A stretch of 64,000 nt of DNA, taken from NCBI GenBank assembly GCA_003993805.1, contig RSEF01000001.1, forward strand, positions 92,881,168-92,945,167, in the 5' to 3' direction. The position numbers and the translations under genes were made by a program. This DNA is from Himantopus leucocephalus. Its lineage: Eukaryota; Chordata; Aves; Charadriiformes; Recurvirostridae. The notes beneath the pieces are model-generated. The model searched no databases, was not told the origin of the DNA, and saw only the letters and a program-made list of their open reading frames with translations. Numbering within the stretch: the stretch's first letter is position 1; each line of letters opens with the position of its first letter. This document shows, in pieces, positions 13,354 through 28,400 of the stretch.

Positions 13354-13487
13354 TCATTCACAGGCCAATTTACTATCAAAGCTGGAGAGTCCAATAGCAA
13401 AGGCCTGAAGAGCACAGAGAGGATAATTATAGTCCAGAGTGAACACATCTTCTGCTACACGACCAAACTGCATCACAATGTAGTCAG
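13354..13487 (-). CDS. TULP3: TULP3 coding exon 11 with stop codon
   Basis: This is the terminal coding exon after acceptor ctccccag. It reads [20 protein letters not shown] and ends with the second tubby signature [16 protein letters not shown] and TGA. The final strand and the buried C-terminal helix of the tubby barrel are complete. Confidence 0.96.
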
Positions 13488-16400
13488 CTGGGGAGAAAAG
13501 AAAGATTCAGAGACAAACAATTTCACAGTGAAGCAAAGAAAAAAAAACAAACAAAACCAACCACAAACAAAACCCCACACATGTCTGGCAGTCCCAAATA
13601 TACGTGGTAGGTGTATCCATTCTTTCTCACCAGAGCAGCCTCAAAGTCTGTTCTCTAGAGTGACTGTGTTATTCTAGAGGTTACCTTTCTTCTCAGAACC
13701 AAAGCTCAAACTACTCTTTTGCTGGGCTGAAAGTGCCATATTAATCCTTTTCTTTCCCTTCAGGAAGCTTGCATTTATCCCCTCTTTTGCTGCGGCTATG
13801 GACAGCAGTCTCTGCACCCACCCCCGAAAAAGCGAGGCCTTATATAATTTCCTTGACAGCTGAGAAGTTCCCGGTAATCCTGAGCGGAATTCCTCCCCCC
13901 AGCCTCCCTTCTCCAGGAAAAGTGTCCTATTCTTCCCAAACCTCATGAAATAAATTGGGTTCTCCCTGTTCGAATAAGCCCCACACTCTCTCCACCAGAC
14001 TCTTACGGTCATTGTCATGGACAATCTGGAAGTTCTTCACTGAGGCCTGCGTGACTCTCCCATGGAAGTTCAAAACATAGGACTGAGTATCATCATTCCA
14101 GACTGGAGCCTTGTTGTGCAACTCAATGAGGTTCTCTAAAGTTTTGGTTTGCCATTTTGACAGCAGACTCTCGTGTTCCTGTTCAGAAGAAATAAATACA
14201 TTCCTCAGATTTGGAATGGCTCTGCTTTTGAGTACCACCTCTCATGTGTGTGCACTCTGTCACTTGAAGGTCACTCCCTGTTTCATGAAACACAACAACA
14301 GCACTTAAACTCAGTCCTACTGAACATTTCCTGCAAGTACCAGGAAGGTACTTTCATGCATTCCCAGTCCAAGCATTCCTTTCCACTCAATAAACTATCA
14401 CTATATTTCCACCCAAACAAGAAAAAAGAGTGAGAGAGAAGGAATTGTGTGTACAGTACAGGGCACAATTTACAGGCCACAGATGACTGCCATCCTGCTG
14501 GCAGGAATCCTTTCTGAGTCTCATAAGCATTCTCTGATCCTGTTGGATGCGACTTCCACTTGTAACATTATAAACTTTCTAAACAAAATAAAATAATCTA
14601 CAATTAACTGCATAGTGACAGGTACTGGGGTGCTTCAGTAGAAAGCCCAAAGGCTGCAAGTGGGCTGTAAGTATGCCATGAGAAAGTTAAATGTCATCCT
14701 ATTAGATCTAGTAAGTGATGCACAGTATGAAAGACAGAGAAATAAAAACAAAAAGATACAAAAACGAGGTAAAAGAGCACATTAAATTTGACAAACAATG
14801 GATTACAAGGAGCTGCAGATAGTAGTGAGTGAAAACGTGACATATGATTTAGTTTTAAAAGTTCTGCAACAAATAAAATTAAAAATTAAATAATATATGG
14901 TGAAACTCCTAAGAAAAAGAATCCAAACTGGAGTTATTTAATGGGAAAAAATGACCAGAAAGCAACCCGCTGTGGAGGTCTGACTAATACAGCTATAGTA
15001 ACTGTTTTAGTATTGTATACAGATATCATAGAGTATTTTTGAGGATAACCAAAATAAAACTTACTGTTCAGTTTAAACTAGTTATTTTATACCTTTATTT
15101 TTATCTTTGTTTACTTTTTTAAAGATCCAAAAAGAACTTTGAGACTTGGCAACAACAAAGTGCATTTAGATGCATTTTTTCCTCCTGTAAAGTGGGGGCA
15201 GTATTGCTTAATTGGAGGCATCACACTACAGAGAAGGAAGACAAAAACAGAGTCAAGCCCCTACCCTGAAAGCTTTGCCAACTTTTCAGAACAGCTTTGT
15301 GTTTTAGCCTTGTCCACTGTCAGTACACTTGCCTGCTAGAAAAACAGTTGGAAAAATAGGGGAGAAAAATAAAGGCTGGGCCACGGAATCATTACTGTAC
15401 TGACAAGGGAGATGGCAATACATATCAAAAGAAGATGAATAAATTACCACCTCCAGATAAAATTTTCCTGCCCATTCACAAAATTAAACCTCTTTTCCAG
15501 GCTCTCATGACACTGAATTTCCACTCTTGAAGATTTTTTTTTCTCTAACCTCAACAAATACACCCTTGTCCTGCTCATATCTACTCACAACATGGCTGCA
15601 AATACCATTTTCTAGCTTAAAACACTGGCCAAGTCTTTCAGTTGGCAATAGTCCGTTCTGCCTTTTGGTCTTCTATCACACCATATATAAAACCCACATT
15701 AAGTGAATTGAACAATTTTCATCATACACCTTAATACATCTTCAGACACAGTTCTGTAGGCTTTTAGCTATAATGTTCCCCATATGTATGAGAAATCCTC
15801 ACTAAATAGTCACCAGAAAACTCCATTCTTCTCCTCATCCCACTTTCTCCTTAAAGAATCTTCCTTTTCTGTGATTCCTACAAAGAGACTGACAACATTC
15901 TGATCAAAAATGTATTTACTCTCTTGCTACTACACCAGAATACCACCCTATGTATTTATTATCTATCTCTTGTAATTCATATACTGTTTAAGAATGTAAG
16001 CTCCTGGGAGAAGCAAGTTTGTTCTGTGTTCATCCAACTCGCAGCATAATCCCACCCGTGAGGAGGGGGTTGTAGGTGCAACAGCAACAACATACACTAG
16101 CCGTTGCAATAGCTAAGTAAACAATTTTTAAGTTGACCAAAGGACAAGTAAGGATACAAACACTATTCAGAAGGCTACAAATTAGGTAAAAGGCAAGAAC
16201 AATTCATCAGCACCTTTAGGCTACATTGTATTTACTTTCCATGAGACCTGCTAGAGCCCTGGGTAGTAACAACCTTGCTCTAAAACCAGTGATTGTCAGT
16301 AACACCCAGACCTCTAGGAGAAAGTTTTAAACTCTTCCTCCAATCTGTAGTATGACCAAACTCTGTAACTCACATTACGCGGACGGATTGGAATTCGCTT

Positions 16401-19400
16401 ATGATTCATATTCATTCCTGGAATGATCACAGACATTTTTCTGGGACCCTTGAATCCTAACACATTGGTTTCCTGAAAGACAAGGAAAGACATTATTTTC
16501 AGCAAACGAGATACTTCATCTCAAAGAAGGAAAGAGCAAAACTGAACTTGAATCCACATTTATATCGGATTTTAGAGACTTGCTAGCTATAACTGTAGTA
16601 GCAGTTATCTAACTGCAACTGTGTTTAATCACTGAGAATAGCTTTATCTCCCATTTTGAGAACCGCGTTAAAAGACACACATAGTAATACCTAATTTAGA
16701 GCACATTCTTATCCTACTGAAACATTTGTAACAAACTCAGATAAGTGCAATTTCCAGGCATAAGATTTTGCATCTGAAGCAAAAACATGCTAAAATCTCG
16801 CTAGTGAACAAGCCTTAAGTATGATAAAAGGCAAATATCTTTGACCCAAGTCTATGGTATCTATATATCACCATTTAGGCTAAAAAGTTCCTGACAAATG
16901 AATGACATTCCTCTTCAGGTGTTGTTACTTGTGTTTAAGAGCATACCTACAATTTTCTCTCAAATCATGCTCTTTTATAAATGATTAAGAACAGATCCAG
17001 AAGGCAAAGTACCCAGCATCTGTCCAAGCTTCAGTCTTAAGACAAGCAGATTTTTTCCAGAGTACTGCAGGAGACTGCTCAAAGTGGATTGAGTATAAAA
17101 AGCAAAGGAAAAAAGTCTTGGCATTCTCAAACCATCCATTTAATAATGTCAACCAAAATCCAAGGGTCCATTTAAACTATTCTGTAACAATGTCAGTGAT
17201 AACCTTTAAAACTCCCAAAGGCCAATTAAAAAAAACAGAATCTTTTAGAAGTACCAAATTGATTGATAGAAGTGATACAGCTTCGCCTAATATGCTAGTG
17301 CATTTTGCAGACACAGAACAAAGGTCTTTGGAGTTGCAACCTCTATTTCAGTTCAGAAAAGCTAGGGGCACATATGAGAATGAGGGTACTGATTTTATTA
17401 ATATATATACTTTGTGAACTTCTTGTAGATAAAAGTTCAGAAATCTGAAAAGCTGACTTTATATTATCTGCTGTACTCATTTTAAACTTTAGGACTAGAA
17501 TATGAAACAATGTGACATGAGAAACCTCATATAATTCTAGAGCGGCCACAAGTGCCACCTCACTCTGAAGCCTACACCAAGGTGACCCACAAGACCAGAA
17601 GAAGAAAACATCGCTACAACAGAGCTAGCAAATCACGATTTCCCCTTGAACCATATCCTTACCAACAACAAGCCGCTACTGAAATAATACCAGCTCTTCC
17701 TATCCACCAAAATGCCTTTGGTTCTGCAAAAAATAACTCTACTTCACAGGTTACTTCCAGTTCCTTCTTTGTGTCCACCAGAATACCAGCTGGGCAAGAG
17801 GTAGTTCATGCTGTGGCTGGCTCCGTGTAAAGGATTTGCTGACCGGCCACATGCCGAATGATGGTCACCAGGATGTTAGTTTGGGTCTCTCTCCCTCACC
17901 TGGCATTGTTTGGTTTTGGCTTTTTTTTCATTAAACTTGCAAGAACTTATCTTTGAGGCCTCTGCCCTTTGTTGTATCTGGTTGAAACTGTTCAGTTGGT
18001 TCCAAAGTTAAGTGGGGAAGGCTGCCAGGCAGCATGATTTTGTAAACCCTGTTTCCTTGGTATCCAGGCAACAAAAAAGAAAGGGGCAAAAGGGGAGAGG
18101 CACTACTTACATAACAAATAGCTGCAAGCTCCTGTCTCATATCAGCCTTTTCCAGGAGACCTCGTGCCTTGACTGGGCTAACTCCATGGTCATAGACTGT
18201 AAATTTAGTTCCCATGAGGTTTGACCTAATGTCAGGTTATGGAAATACAAAGAAAGAGAGAGGCATCAATGGAAAGTTTTATCATCTTCTGAAGGTATTT
18301 GTACAGCAAAGTGAAAACACACGTCTCCTGCCATCTGAATCTTTCTATTGCCAGCTCAGTAAGGAGCTTCTGCGAAGTGCCTACGGTGAACTGAGCCTGT
18401 AACGTATCCTGGAAAAGCATCAAGCCAGAATTCCTTGTCTGAATTGCCACAGTGAATAGTAACACTGAAGAAAGGTTGCCAACCCAGGTGAATACAGATT
18501 ACATTAAGCAGGACAACGCAAGTCCCTGAATGGATGATGCGAGCTCATCCTCTCTGAATTAATACCAGATTGCTATTCACAACTCCAACTCAACTAAAAT
18601 GAAAATTCAATCTCTCCTGTCTGTAGTTTTCAACTGTAGTTCTCACCTGAGTTTTCCAATGAAACTTTCCCCTTCCCGGGATAAATCAGTTGGGTCAACA
18701 GATATGAGGTAATTGGATGTTTTGCTCTTTTTTCGTTTTCTCCCTGCAAGAAGGAATGTCTGGAAATACAGAACTTTGATCAAGACTGGAGTTTTGTAAG
18801 AATGCAGAGGCATTGCTAGGCATTGCTATCCAAACTGTTATCTCTCCATTTCTCACATCCATTCCCTTTTTTGTTCTGTGCTATTATTGTCTCCACAATT
18901 TTGGTCTCTTCCACAAGTACACACCCTGAAATCCTATTCCTCCAACCAGCTCACTCGGCAGTCTAGATTTAATGCAACTGTCCTTTCTAGTCTTCCCTCC
19001 TTTTCTTCTGGAGCAGGTCAGTCTCCCTGCTTTTCTTTATTTCTGATATTTTTATGCTTTTTCATTTCATCTTTCATTGTATTATGGCTTTTAAACCTGC
19101 TAATTTCCTCTGTAGTGCCTTGGCCAAATATAAGCTGTCCTCCATTTGCATGATGGCTCTCCTCAGCTTCTGGTTTCTTACCAGAAGCTCTCCCTTACAC
19201 CAAAAATGTTCAGTGGTAGGAGTACAATGGCAAAGATACTGTGTGCTGCTTCCAATACCTTTCTGTTGTCATCCCTTTCCAGATGCATGTAATAAGTAGG
19301 GAAGAGGCCCCGGTCCATTCCCTTCTTATCTCTAGTGATTCGACACTTGACTGTAATACCACGGGGTGCAGGACGTAATGCAAAATCCTCCAAGTTCTCT

Positions 19401-22400
19401 ACTTCTCCCAGCTGTGCATCTGCCTGAGGGGATGGACTACAGGAAGCACCTGTTTCCTGTGGGAAGAACCACCATATTAGTAAATTAGTATCAGATCAGA
19501 GACTCTGGTATTCCCCAAAAAAAAGAAAGGCTTGTTGAAAGAGAAGATCTCATGTCTCAAGAAGATATTTGGGAAAGAGAAGTTAAACAAGAGACCACCA
19601 ATGTTTCTCTGAAGAAAGTGGCTGAAGACTTTTACTCTGAGGAAAAACTAGCCCTCCAAGGGGAGACGAGACTAAGTACCCATTAACCAGAGATGAGGGA
19701 ATTGCTAGGAAGGGGAAAATAGGATGAGACACTGTAAATATTCCAAGCAAATAGCATTTGTGCTTTTAGAACTTCAAACACTCTGTGGGAAATACGACAG
19801 CATGATAAACTGGACTGATGGATGCTGCAGTAAGCCAGGCTGGGATTTTTGTGACTGAAATGAGCACAGAGATTACGGTAGCTTGGAATAGTAACAGAAA
19901 TGGAGTAAGCTGACGGTGGAACCATCTCAGCTAAATGCTGGAAGAACCATAGAACAATGTGTACAGTCAGGATACAAGTTATGGTCACCAAAGGAACTGG
20001 AATTCTAATGGAAAGCTGGTATAGGTCATTAAAGTAATTTTTTCTTAGAGGCAGCTGAATCCTGTGGATTGTAGAACCTAGGAGATTCCTCCCTTACTGG
20101 ACCCTGGAGATGTGGCTACTGTTTTATCTCCATTCCCAGTGTTCTGGTTCCAGCAGGGGTAGGGTTAATTTTCCCAAGGATCTGGTATGGGACACAGGTA
20201 TTCCATACGATTTGAGCCATGCCCAGTACATAGCTGGTGGAGCTGGCAGGGGGGAAGGGGCAGGAAGTCGCCTGGGGGAGCAGGCTGGGGCTTCCCTGGT
20301 CCAGTCAGTGAGGGGTGGTACAGTAATTGTGTTTTGTACATTCCTCTATCAGTATTATTGTTGTTGTTCCCCTCTTTCCTTTGCTGTTCTGTTAAACTGC
20401 CTTCATCTCTACCCATGAGTTTTGCCTTTTTCTTCCGATTTTCCCCCACAGCTGTCGGGGGGTGAGTGAGCTGCCACATGGTTCTCTGTTGCCGGCTGAG
20501 GCCAAACCACGACACCCAGGTACAGCCAAGAGAAAGTCTGAGTGAATACACACTAAGACTTGAAATTCACTAGTGGTTGTCACCTCCTCCCCCCTCCAGT
20601 GCCCCCCACCGGTATCTCCAGCAGTTGGCACCCACAGCCCAGTCTCCCAAGTAGCTAACATGCAGACCTCTTGTACTACTCACCCACTAGTGTAGCACAA
20701 CATACACGCTGTCACCTCACAACTATACTCACATGGGTCTTTTGAATAGCAACATGGACTTTTAAGGCTGACCAACATCCATGCCCAAACCCTATGCCCT
20801 TTATCTGGTCACTAACTCAGACCCTGGGTCTTCCTGATGCTGGTCTCTTCCGACTCACTGGCTAGTCCAGCATATAGTTTGTCAGCATACGTACGTATGT
20901 ATGTATGTATCTCTCTCTCACACACACACACACAGAGAACACACTCACACAGAAAATAGTTAGAAATGGAGTTTTAGAAGATGGTAGGACATGCTGCAGT
21001 AATCAGGCACAAGGCTCAGCCAGACAAGCATACTGTCTTGCAGCTGTTTACATGCATCTGGTGCCTTTTACCTCCTTCACTCCCTGTTTTCCCATGCTTA
21101 TGCTTATGCTTATGATGTTTCCCTGATCCACCTTGGCCCTTTTCTTTTCCGTCTTGAGCCCCTTCCCCTAAACACCCTATAAACAGTTTTGTCCAATCCC
21201 AGCATTCTCTGTTCCATCCCAAAATTCTGCTCCCCTTGCATCCCACAATAAATACCATAAACCTTCAGGCAGTGGTCCCTCTTAAGTTTGCACGACATTT
21301 CAGAGTTTCTCTGAGTCATCTTGGTGGATTTTACACCAGAGACAAAGGCCTAACATGTCTCCTTTGAGGGTCATAGGAGTAGCTGATTCATTGTGCTTCA
21401 CTGATCAGGCTACTTGGGTTCCTCCACCCACCATTGTTCCTTTGATCATTACTAGGTCTTATGTTTAACTCAATGGCCCTTCAGTCAGATAACCTGACAA
21501 TCGTGACCCTCCTTTGCCTTCAGGCATTAATTCGCTAGCTACTGTAGTTGCAACTACTATATTTAACCCAGTGCTCAAGGGGTTAGTACAAAAATCAAGC
21601 ATGTGTCCAGCCCTCATCAGAAACGGATTTCAAGACACTTACTGCAAAAGATTTCTCACTGGTTGCAGAACTAGGCCTCTCAGATTCAGGACACGTTGAA
21701 TGAGGTGCTGGTCTCTTACTAGCTTCTTCCTCTTCTGTGTCCTCCTCATCAAAATTCAAACTGCCAGAAATTCCTGCCAGAATACAGGATCAAGCAGGTA
21801 ACCTCTGAACGAAGGTTTCATGAGTTCATGGCATCACTAATTCATATATGACTATAGTTATATATGACATAGCTATTCTGCTCTTGCTCTTTTAACTAAT
21901 TTCTGTTGTTTCAACTACTGATTTTCTTCATGTGCTATATTGCTTCCTGAGCCTTGTAATTCAAACCCCTAGTGACATTTTGCAGCTGTCACTGTGCAGA
22001 TGATTAAGCAGCTGTCAGGCTTTTATTAATATACATTTTACATGATATTACATGATGTAACATATTGGTCAGTATATGCTGTCATTCAATTAATTTTGCC
22101 TATTTTTATGCAAAAAGCCCTCCATGTCTGAAGAACAAAAAAAAAAAAAGGAAATCCAGATCAATATGCTGACACCTATCCTGTAAGTTGGACTCTGTAC
22201 AGTTTACATCCTTTGCCATTTCCCCTTAGTCTTATACACACTGAAATGGAGTATGATAATTTTTCAGTAAGAGCCCCTCCTATTCTTACATCACTAGCAA
22301 TAACTCAGGTCTTATGAATATTACTAATGATTTGATTTTTAAAACGGAAGCACAGACTGAGTAGTTCCAAGACTTACTTATTTAATCTTAACCTAAGCAC

Positions 22401-25400
22401 AGTTATGTAGAGATGACTGTCAGTATATAACTAAAATAACTCTGGATAAGACATTTATAAAGAGCTTCCATACACATCACTGTTCGGCATTTCCTTCTAC
22501 TTGGAACTGCATCATTTTTTTCTGTGATTCCATTCTTTAATTTGGCTGTAGAATGGAGAAGCACATAAAGCACGATAGAAAATGAACACACTCAGCCTGC
22601 TTAGCTGAATTATTTTCTGAGAGCCAATATTTTAACAATGCTCCAACAGGGCACTGCGTAGAAGGGGCACTGCTAGGAGTTCTTTGTCTCAGATGAAACA
22701 GACAAATGCAGTCTTAACAACCTGTCAGTAAACTTCCCACAGCACATTTGGAAAGAGGAAAGGCGTTAACCCTAGTACTCCAGCCAATTTCAAAATTCAC
22801 TGTTTATATTCCACCTCCACTAATTTCCCCTGAAGTTTCTGGATATTATCTCCTGCTTCCTTTCCTAACTCTTGTGTAATGTTGCTGTCCGTAGGTAAGC
22901 AGCTGTTGCATCTGACAACTGAATGGAAGTATTTCTACATATGGTGGTACCTTAATACATAAAGTGTACTGGAAACATTCTGGGAGACAGGGTCTGCAAA
23001 ATAAAAACATGCTGTGTACCATATTAAACACTACCCATATTTTTGCTGCAAAGTGCTTAGGCTGCATGCAACAAAAAAGGTTTCCTGTGGTCCTGGCAGC
23101 AACATAAGATACTTGGCAGACAGAGGTGGACATTCCGCTGGGAAACTACTCAATGGGATATAACTATTGAATATAAAACTGTTGATTGTGACAGCCTCTG
23201 ACTCGGGAAGAACACCTTTCCTGTTAGTCTCCTAAACAGTTAAATTACAGCATTTACTGGCTATAGAGGGTTCTGCTGTTGTGAAAATATTCAAGCATCA
23301 TATCTAGATATAACATATATGGAATAAAAATACCCCGAACTTTAGCAAAATGTGAAGCATAGTAGTCACCAACCATATTTTGTCACCAACTTCCTTGGAA
23401 GGGCCAGAAATTATATAGCAAACCTTTAAAACATAACTGCTATGTTCCAATTAATATCAGAAGAAGGAACTGCAGTTCTGCATTTCTACATTTAAAAGCA
23501 ATATCCTACAGACACTTGTTTCATGATTCCTCATATTTTTTAGGTTTTTTTAATGCTACTGAAAAAAAATCATAAGAAGTAGAACAACCCCAAAAAAGAC
23601 CTTTGCCCATTATCAACTCTTACCTCGTTTCTGTAAGATTTCTTGCAGATCTGGCTTGCTTGCTGGGTCTGTTAGAGCCTCTCCATCATTTTCCTGATCT
23701 GCATTGTCTTCTGTTTTGGAAGATCCAGCAGACAGAGTTTGGAGCTTGGTCCCCAAATCTTGTACTTCCGATTTCAGGAAAGCAGCTGGTCCATCAATGC
23801 CTGCAGGCCAAAATGAAACAGAATGCTAAAGTCTATTTTCTATGTCTAAAGGCGCATCCCAGGATGGTTCTTCATCTTCCCTTGCTCAAGCATTCCTTTA
23901 AAGTACTGACATATACTTGTTCAACTTTTGTCAGAAGACTTGGGAGGAGTCAGTCCTGACTCTGGTACAGACTTTAAACATAACAGGCATCAGTTTCTGC
24001 ATTTATAAATATAGTGATTGCATCTACTTTTTTACATGGGCATAAGCAATTAAAATGAGTTGTATTTGTCATTCACATTGATGTCCTTCAATTTATTTAT
24101 GGGCAACTACTCTATTTTCTTTTCCTTCAGGTTGCTTGTTTGCTCCTGTGCCAGTGAGTAAGTGGTCTACAGTGAACATCACAAATCAATTTGATAGAAA
24201 TATCTACAGCCACGGGCAGAAAAAACTGTAAACGGATGCCCTCTATCTTTTTTGTAGAAATGAAATTTCCATGTTTAAACATGCAACACAGCTGTTGCAT
24301 GTTTATCCACTGTACTTCGTAATTGGTGGAGACGTCTTGATGTCAGGGGCTGGCATAACACGTTTGTGTTGCACACAATATGTAAGCGTAGTTCCAGCTT
24401 TGGATGTCTTGCTTTCCCACTGTTTTCCTTCCTAAAACTTTACTGCTTTATCTAGTCATTAGATTTCTGACACATTACTGCTGTTATCACTTCTTAACAG
24501 GATTTGTTTGTATTGAGGAAGCTTCAGAACTACAGAAGCTAGTGAGGGAGCAGTTAGTTTTCATTTTCCTTTCTTGTAGTTTCAGTACTACTGAAGTCTC
24601 CTAACTCAGAAGTTATATCAATCTTTTTTCTCACTCTTTTTGACTTAAAAGTGTCTTTTAACAGAAGCTTTCTCCCACCTGATTTTAAACACATAAATGC
24701 TACCATCCACATCACTACTCTCCTCCCCATCCTATGATCCTGAAAGACATGTGGAGAACAAGAAAAACATTCAAAAGACAGGGGATAATATAGTTCAAAT
24801 TTGTGATCTTAAAACCAGGTAACACGGGTTTGTTTGGGTTTTTAAAATTCTACTCTACACATTAATTCCCTATTAATATAAAGGTGGTATTATAACATCC
24901 TGCAATAGCATGCATCTCAAAGCCTTAGGATGTTTCCTGTTACTTTCCTGATAGGCTGCTGGGATCCTGGCTCTCATAAACTACTTCCTGACACTTCCAC
25001 TGGAATGTTGGGGTTTCATTGCTCCTCTTATTTTTCCTCCTTGTGACACGGAAGTTTTAAGGCCCTCGCTACTGTATTTCTTTTCAGTCCTAACAGAATG
25101 GTCACTATTTCACTTTAATGTTTTGAGACCACTGAGATATTGCCTTCGGCTCTGATATCACTTTGTGCTTGTGACTTTCTGGACCACGATAGCTTGTTTG
25201 TCATGTTTCAGTTATCTCACTGAAGCCCACAGAAAACAATAGATGAAGTAGAAATCAGCAAGAACCTAATTCAGTATTCATAAGACTTTTGTTTTGCTCT
25301 TGTCTACTTTATCATTCAGTCATACACAATCTTGAGATGAAGTATACCATGATACCATGAAGAAAAGTACAGGCAGTCACTACTGTATAATTTCCTTTTC

Positions 25401-28400
25401 TTTATCCTACCGCTTCAGAAGGGTCTCTTACTTTGGATTTGTATCTTCCTACCTTTATAGAAGTTCCTAACCCATTTCTACAGTTCTTAGCGGAACACAA
25501 GGGAGAGATTACTCAAAGTGATAAACAAGCTTGATTACACACCTTTCTATATACAAAAGTAGAATTGTAGTACAGTATGGTTGAGCAATACTGAACTGTA
25601 AAAAAACCAAAAACCTTACTTGAATTTTGTGACAGCTGAGAATCTTCATGTGCCTTCATGGATGAGCCTTCATGGCATTCTATTATTGTACATAGAAAGG
25701 TGTGTAATCAAGCTTGTTTATCATGTGACCACTGTCACAGCAATGCAGGTGCTCATCTCTGACATAAAACGCATGCACTGGCATTTTGGGGAACATTGTT
25801 GCAATCAGGTTGATTACTTACCATGTAACATAACATCACTGTGGAAAGGGGTAGGAGTTTCTACTAAAGGAGTCTGCTCCTCACACCCTTTGGTCTTTGA
25901 CCTACGCAGCTTTGCCTCAGGATTTGGCTGTACCATCAATGGATCAAGGCGTTTCTTCCTCTGCTTCTTCTCTAGAAGAGCTCTCTGTGAAATAAAGAAA
26001 AAGCATGGAATAAGGATAAGTAACCACATCCAGAGAGACAGAAACCATGCCTTGGCCATTGGCAATGACATGTCACTGATCAGGATCTCCAATAAACCTG
26101 AGGTACTCTTGTAATCTCTTACAAAAATCCCAGACACAGATATAGTGTGTCTTTGGAGTGAGACGTTGCCTTTGATTCTCCATCAGTAATGGGTGATGTG
26201 GACACCTTCTTATTTTCTGATCTATCCTGAGACCATCAGGAGATAATTTTAACTCCTGAAAGGAGTTAAAAGTCTAAACTGCAGCAATCCTTAATATAAT
26301 GTAGACAAATTCAGCAGTCATTTATAATCCAACACAGCATGTTCATGCTGTTATATTACTCCATGCATCCTACTTACTTAAGCTGATAGAGCAGAAAAAA
26401 CAGCTCACAATGACTCTCCGCTCTTTCCACTGCAGTCATGATTGGACTAAACATTATATCTTTTAGGACAACAACTTCCTGTTCCTCCCTCTTTTGTACA
26501 ATTAAGCTAACTTTCTGTTAAGAGAACTATCTCCAAGACTGCCTGAAAATGCCAGACTAAAGATGAGAGCCCTTGTCCTACGCACTATATGGCAATTAAG
26601 TCTTTTACTGTATTAGTATAACATTTCTAAAAATCCTTAATCAGGGCTCACTCTGCCATTGCAGTTACAAATGCTGTCACAATGCAGCAAAAGCAAGTTA
26701 GGACTTGCAAAGGAAAAGGCTTTTGTCTCAAAAGCTATCATCCAATAAAGAGAACTCAAAACAAACAGTTCCCAGAAACCAACGTTGGGAGATAAGACCT
26801 AGAGGGGGAAAAAAAAAAAATTACAGTCATTAAAATAAGACTGATCCAGTAAAAGGAAAATTGATCTGCCTTTCAAAATTTTTCTTTGTAATTCAGGATT
26901 GAAAGGAAAGAATGGTAAATCCAAATGGTAAAAAATAAACCATTACTTTCCCGTGATACGTATACATCTAACGTTTATGATTTCCTACTAAATGAGAACA
27001 GAAACAACTTCTAGACTTAAATCAAGGCAAATGGGGACACTGCACCATTTTAAAGACAGTCACGCTTAATCCTTAGAAGTTAAGGTGATGTATGAAGAAG
27101 AAAGAAAAATCATATTCTAATATTCTGTAATGCACCACAATGCAAACAATGTACAAGCCCCTTTCTGTAGATGCAGTTTATCCATGCCTGCTTGTTAGGT
27201 ACCTGAACACCCCCTGAAAGTTGTTCTTGATGATAGAAACCCTTTCTCCATCAAATTGTTTTCAGTCTCCAAGGATCTATCAGATAAACAGTACCAACAA
27301 TTCAATCCACTTGAGACATAGACGTCTTTGGAACCTTTTCCTCTCCTGTTATGCTTTTTCTCTCTCTTGTTGGTTCTTTCCTCTCCTATTAGGCTTTTTA
27401 TCTCAAGTGAGGTTAGTTTCTCAGGCAACCTCTCCCTGAGGAATTCCAACAAAAGTCAGCCCTTGGTCCTTTATTCTTTCTGCTTTTTAAGCAGTTATCT
27501 AAAAAAAAAAAAAAAAAAAAAAANAAAAAAACCAACCAAAACAAAGAACAACAAAATACCAAACCAAAGTGACCTTTTTTATTTAAACTCATAACTACAC
27601 TTTGAAGACTGGACCGCAATGCAGGTAGTGTTTGTTACTGCAGAATTATTTGCAAGAATTGTCCTGCAGGGCAAAAATTACACAGAATTCCAAAGAGATT
27701 ATCACATTGGTCTAAAAGAAAAAAAGAAAATAAGCAGAAGAAGTCAAATTCATAAGAAAATGTTAATTACAGATAAAATTTTTTTTCTAGAAAGGTAGTC
27801 AGATCCTCCAGAAGAATTTACATTAGTTTGAGTTGTTTACTTGTTTTTTAAATTAATGATGAGGAAAAGTAAAAAATGTCATGACAGTTTATAAATCTCT
27901 AATAGTTTAAATAAAAGGAGAGAGGGAAAACAAGAATCAAACCAATGTACTCAGAATAAGGAATTAAGAAAAATTGTTGCCAAGGCTTCCCTACCTGACA
28001 AATAGACAGACAAGAAAAAAATAAAACAGACACATCCTAAAGGCAGTAAGAAGGTACACAGCTACTGCTAGAATGGGAAATTGAATTTGGGATCAATATG
28101 GGATATAATAACTTTCAGAGCTACTTAAGTGATTATTTTATTAGATAAGTTTTTTTTAAACTTTTCACTGCTCACCAGTCTAAAAATTTATTTTTTGTTA
28201 TTATAGTACATTCTGTTTCATGAAAGAGTTTCTAGGACTCACCAATCCAATGGGATGATATTGGTTTATATGGAAACATATACTTTACTGCTGGTAGATG
28301 TGAGCGACCTTCTTCTTGCAAGAACTTCAGGATAATCAAAGTGACATAACTTGATAGCAATTTAATTTGTTTTAAAAAGGCTTCTCTCTACTACTTTGCT

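Larger units (their letters stand above)
19457..21642 (-). other. TULP3 intron 5 with solo LTR and microsatellite
   Basis: Intronic sequence interrupted by a solo LTR at 20140-20514 in antisense orientation and a compound microsatellite at 20887-20936. A short triplet of gcttat units lies near 21096-21112. Confidence 0.8.
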
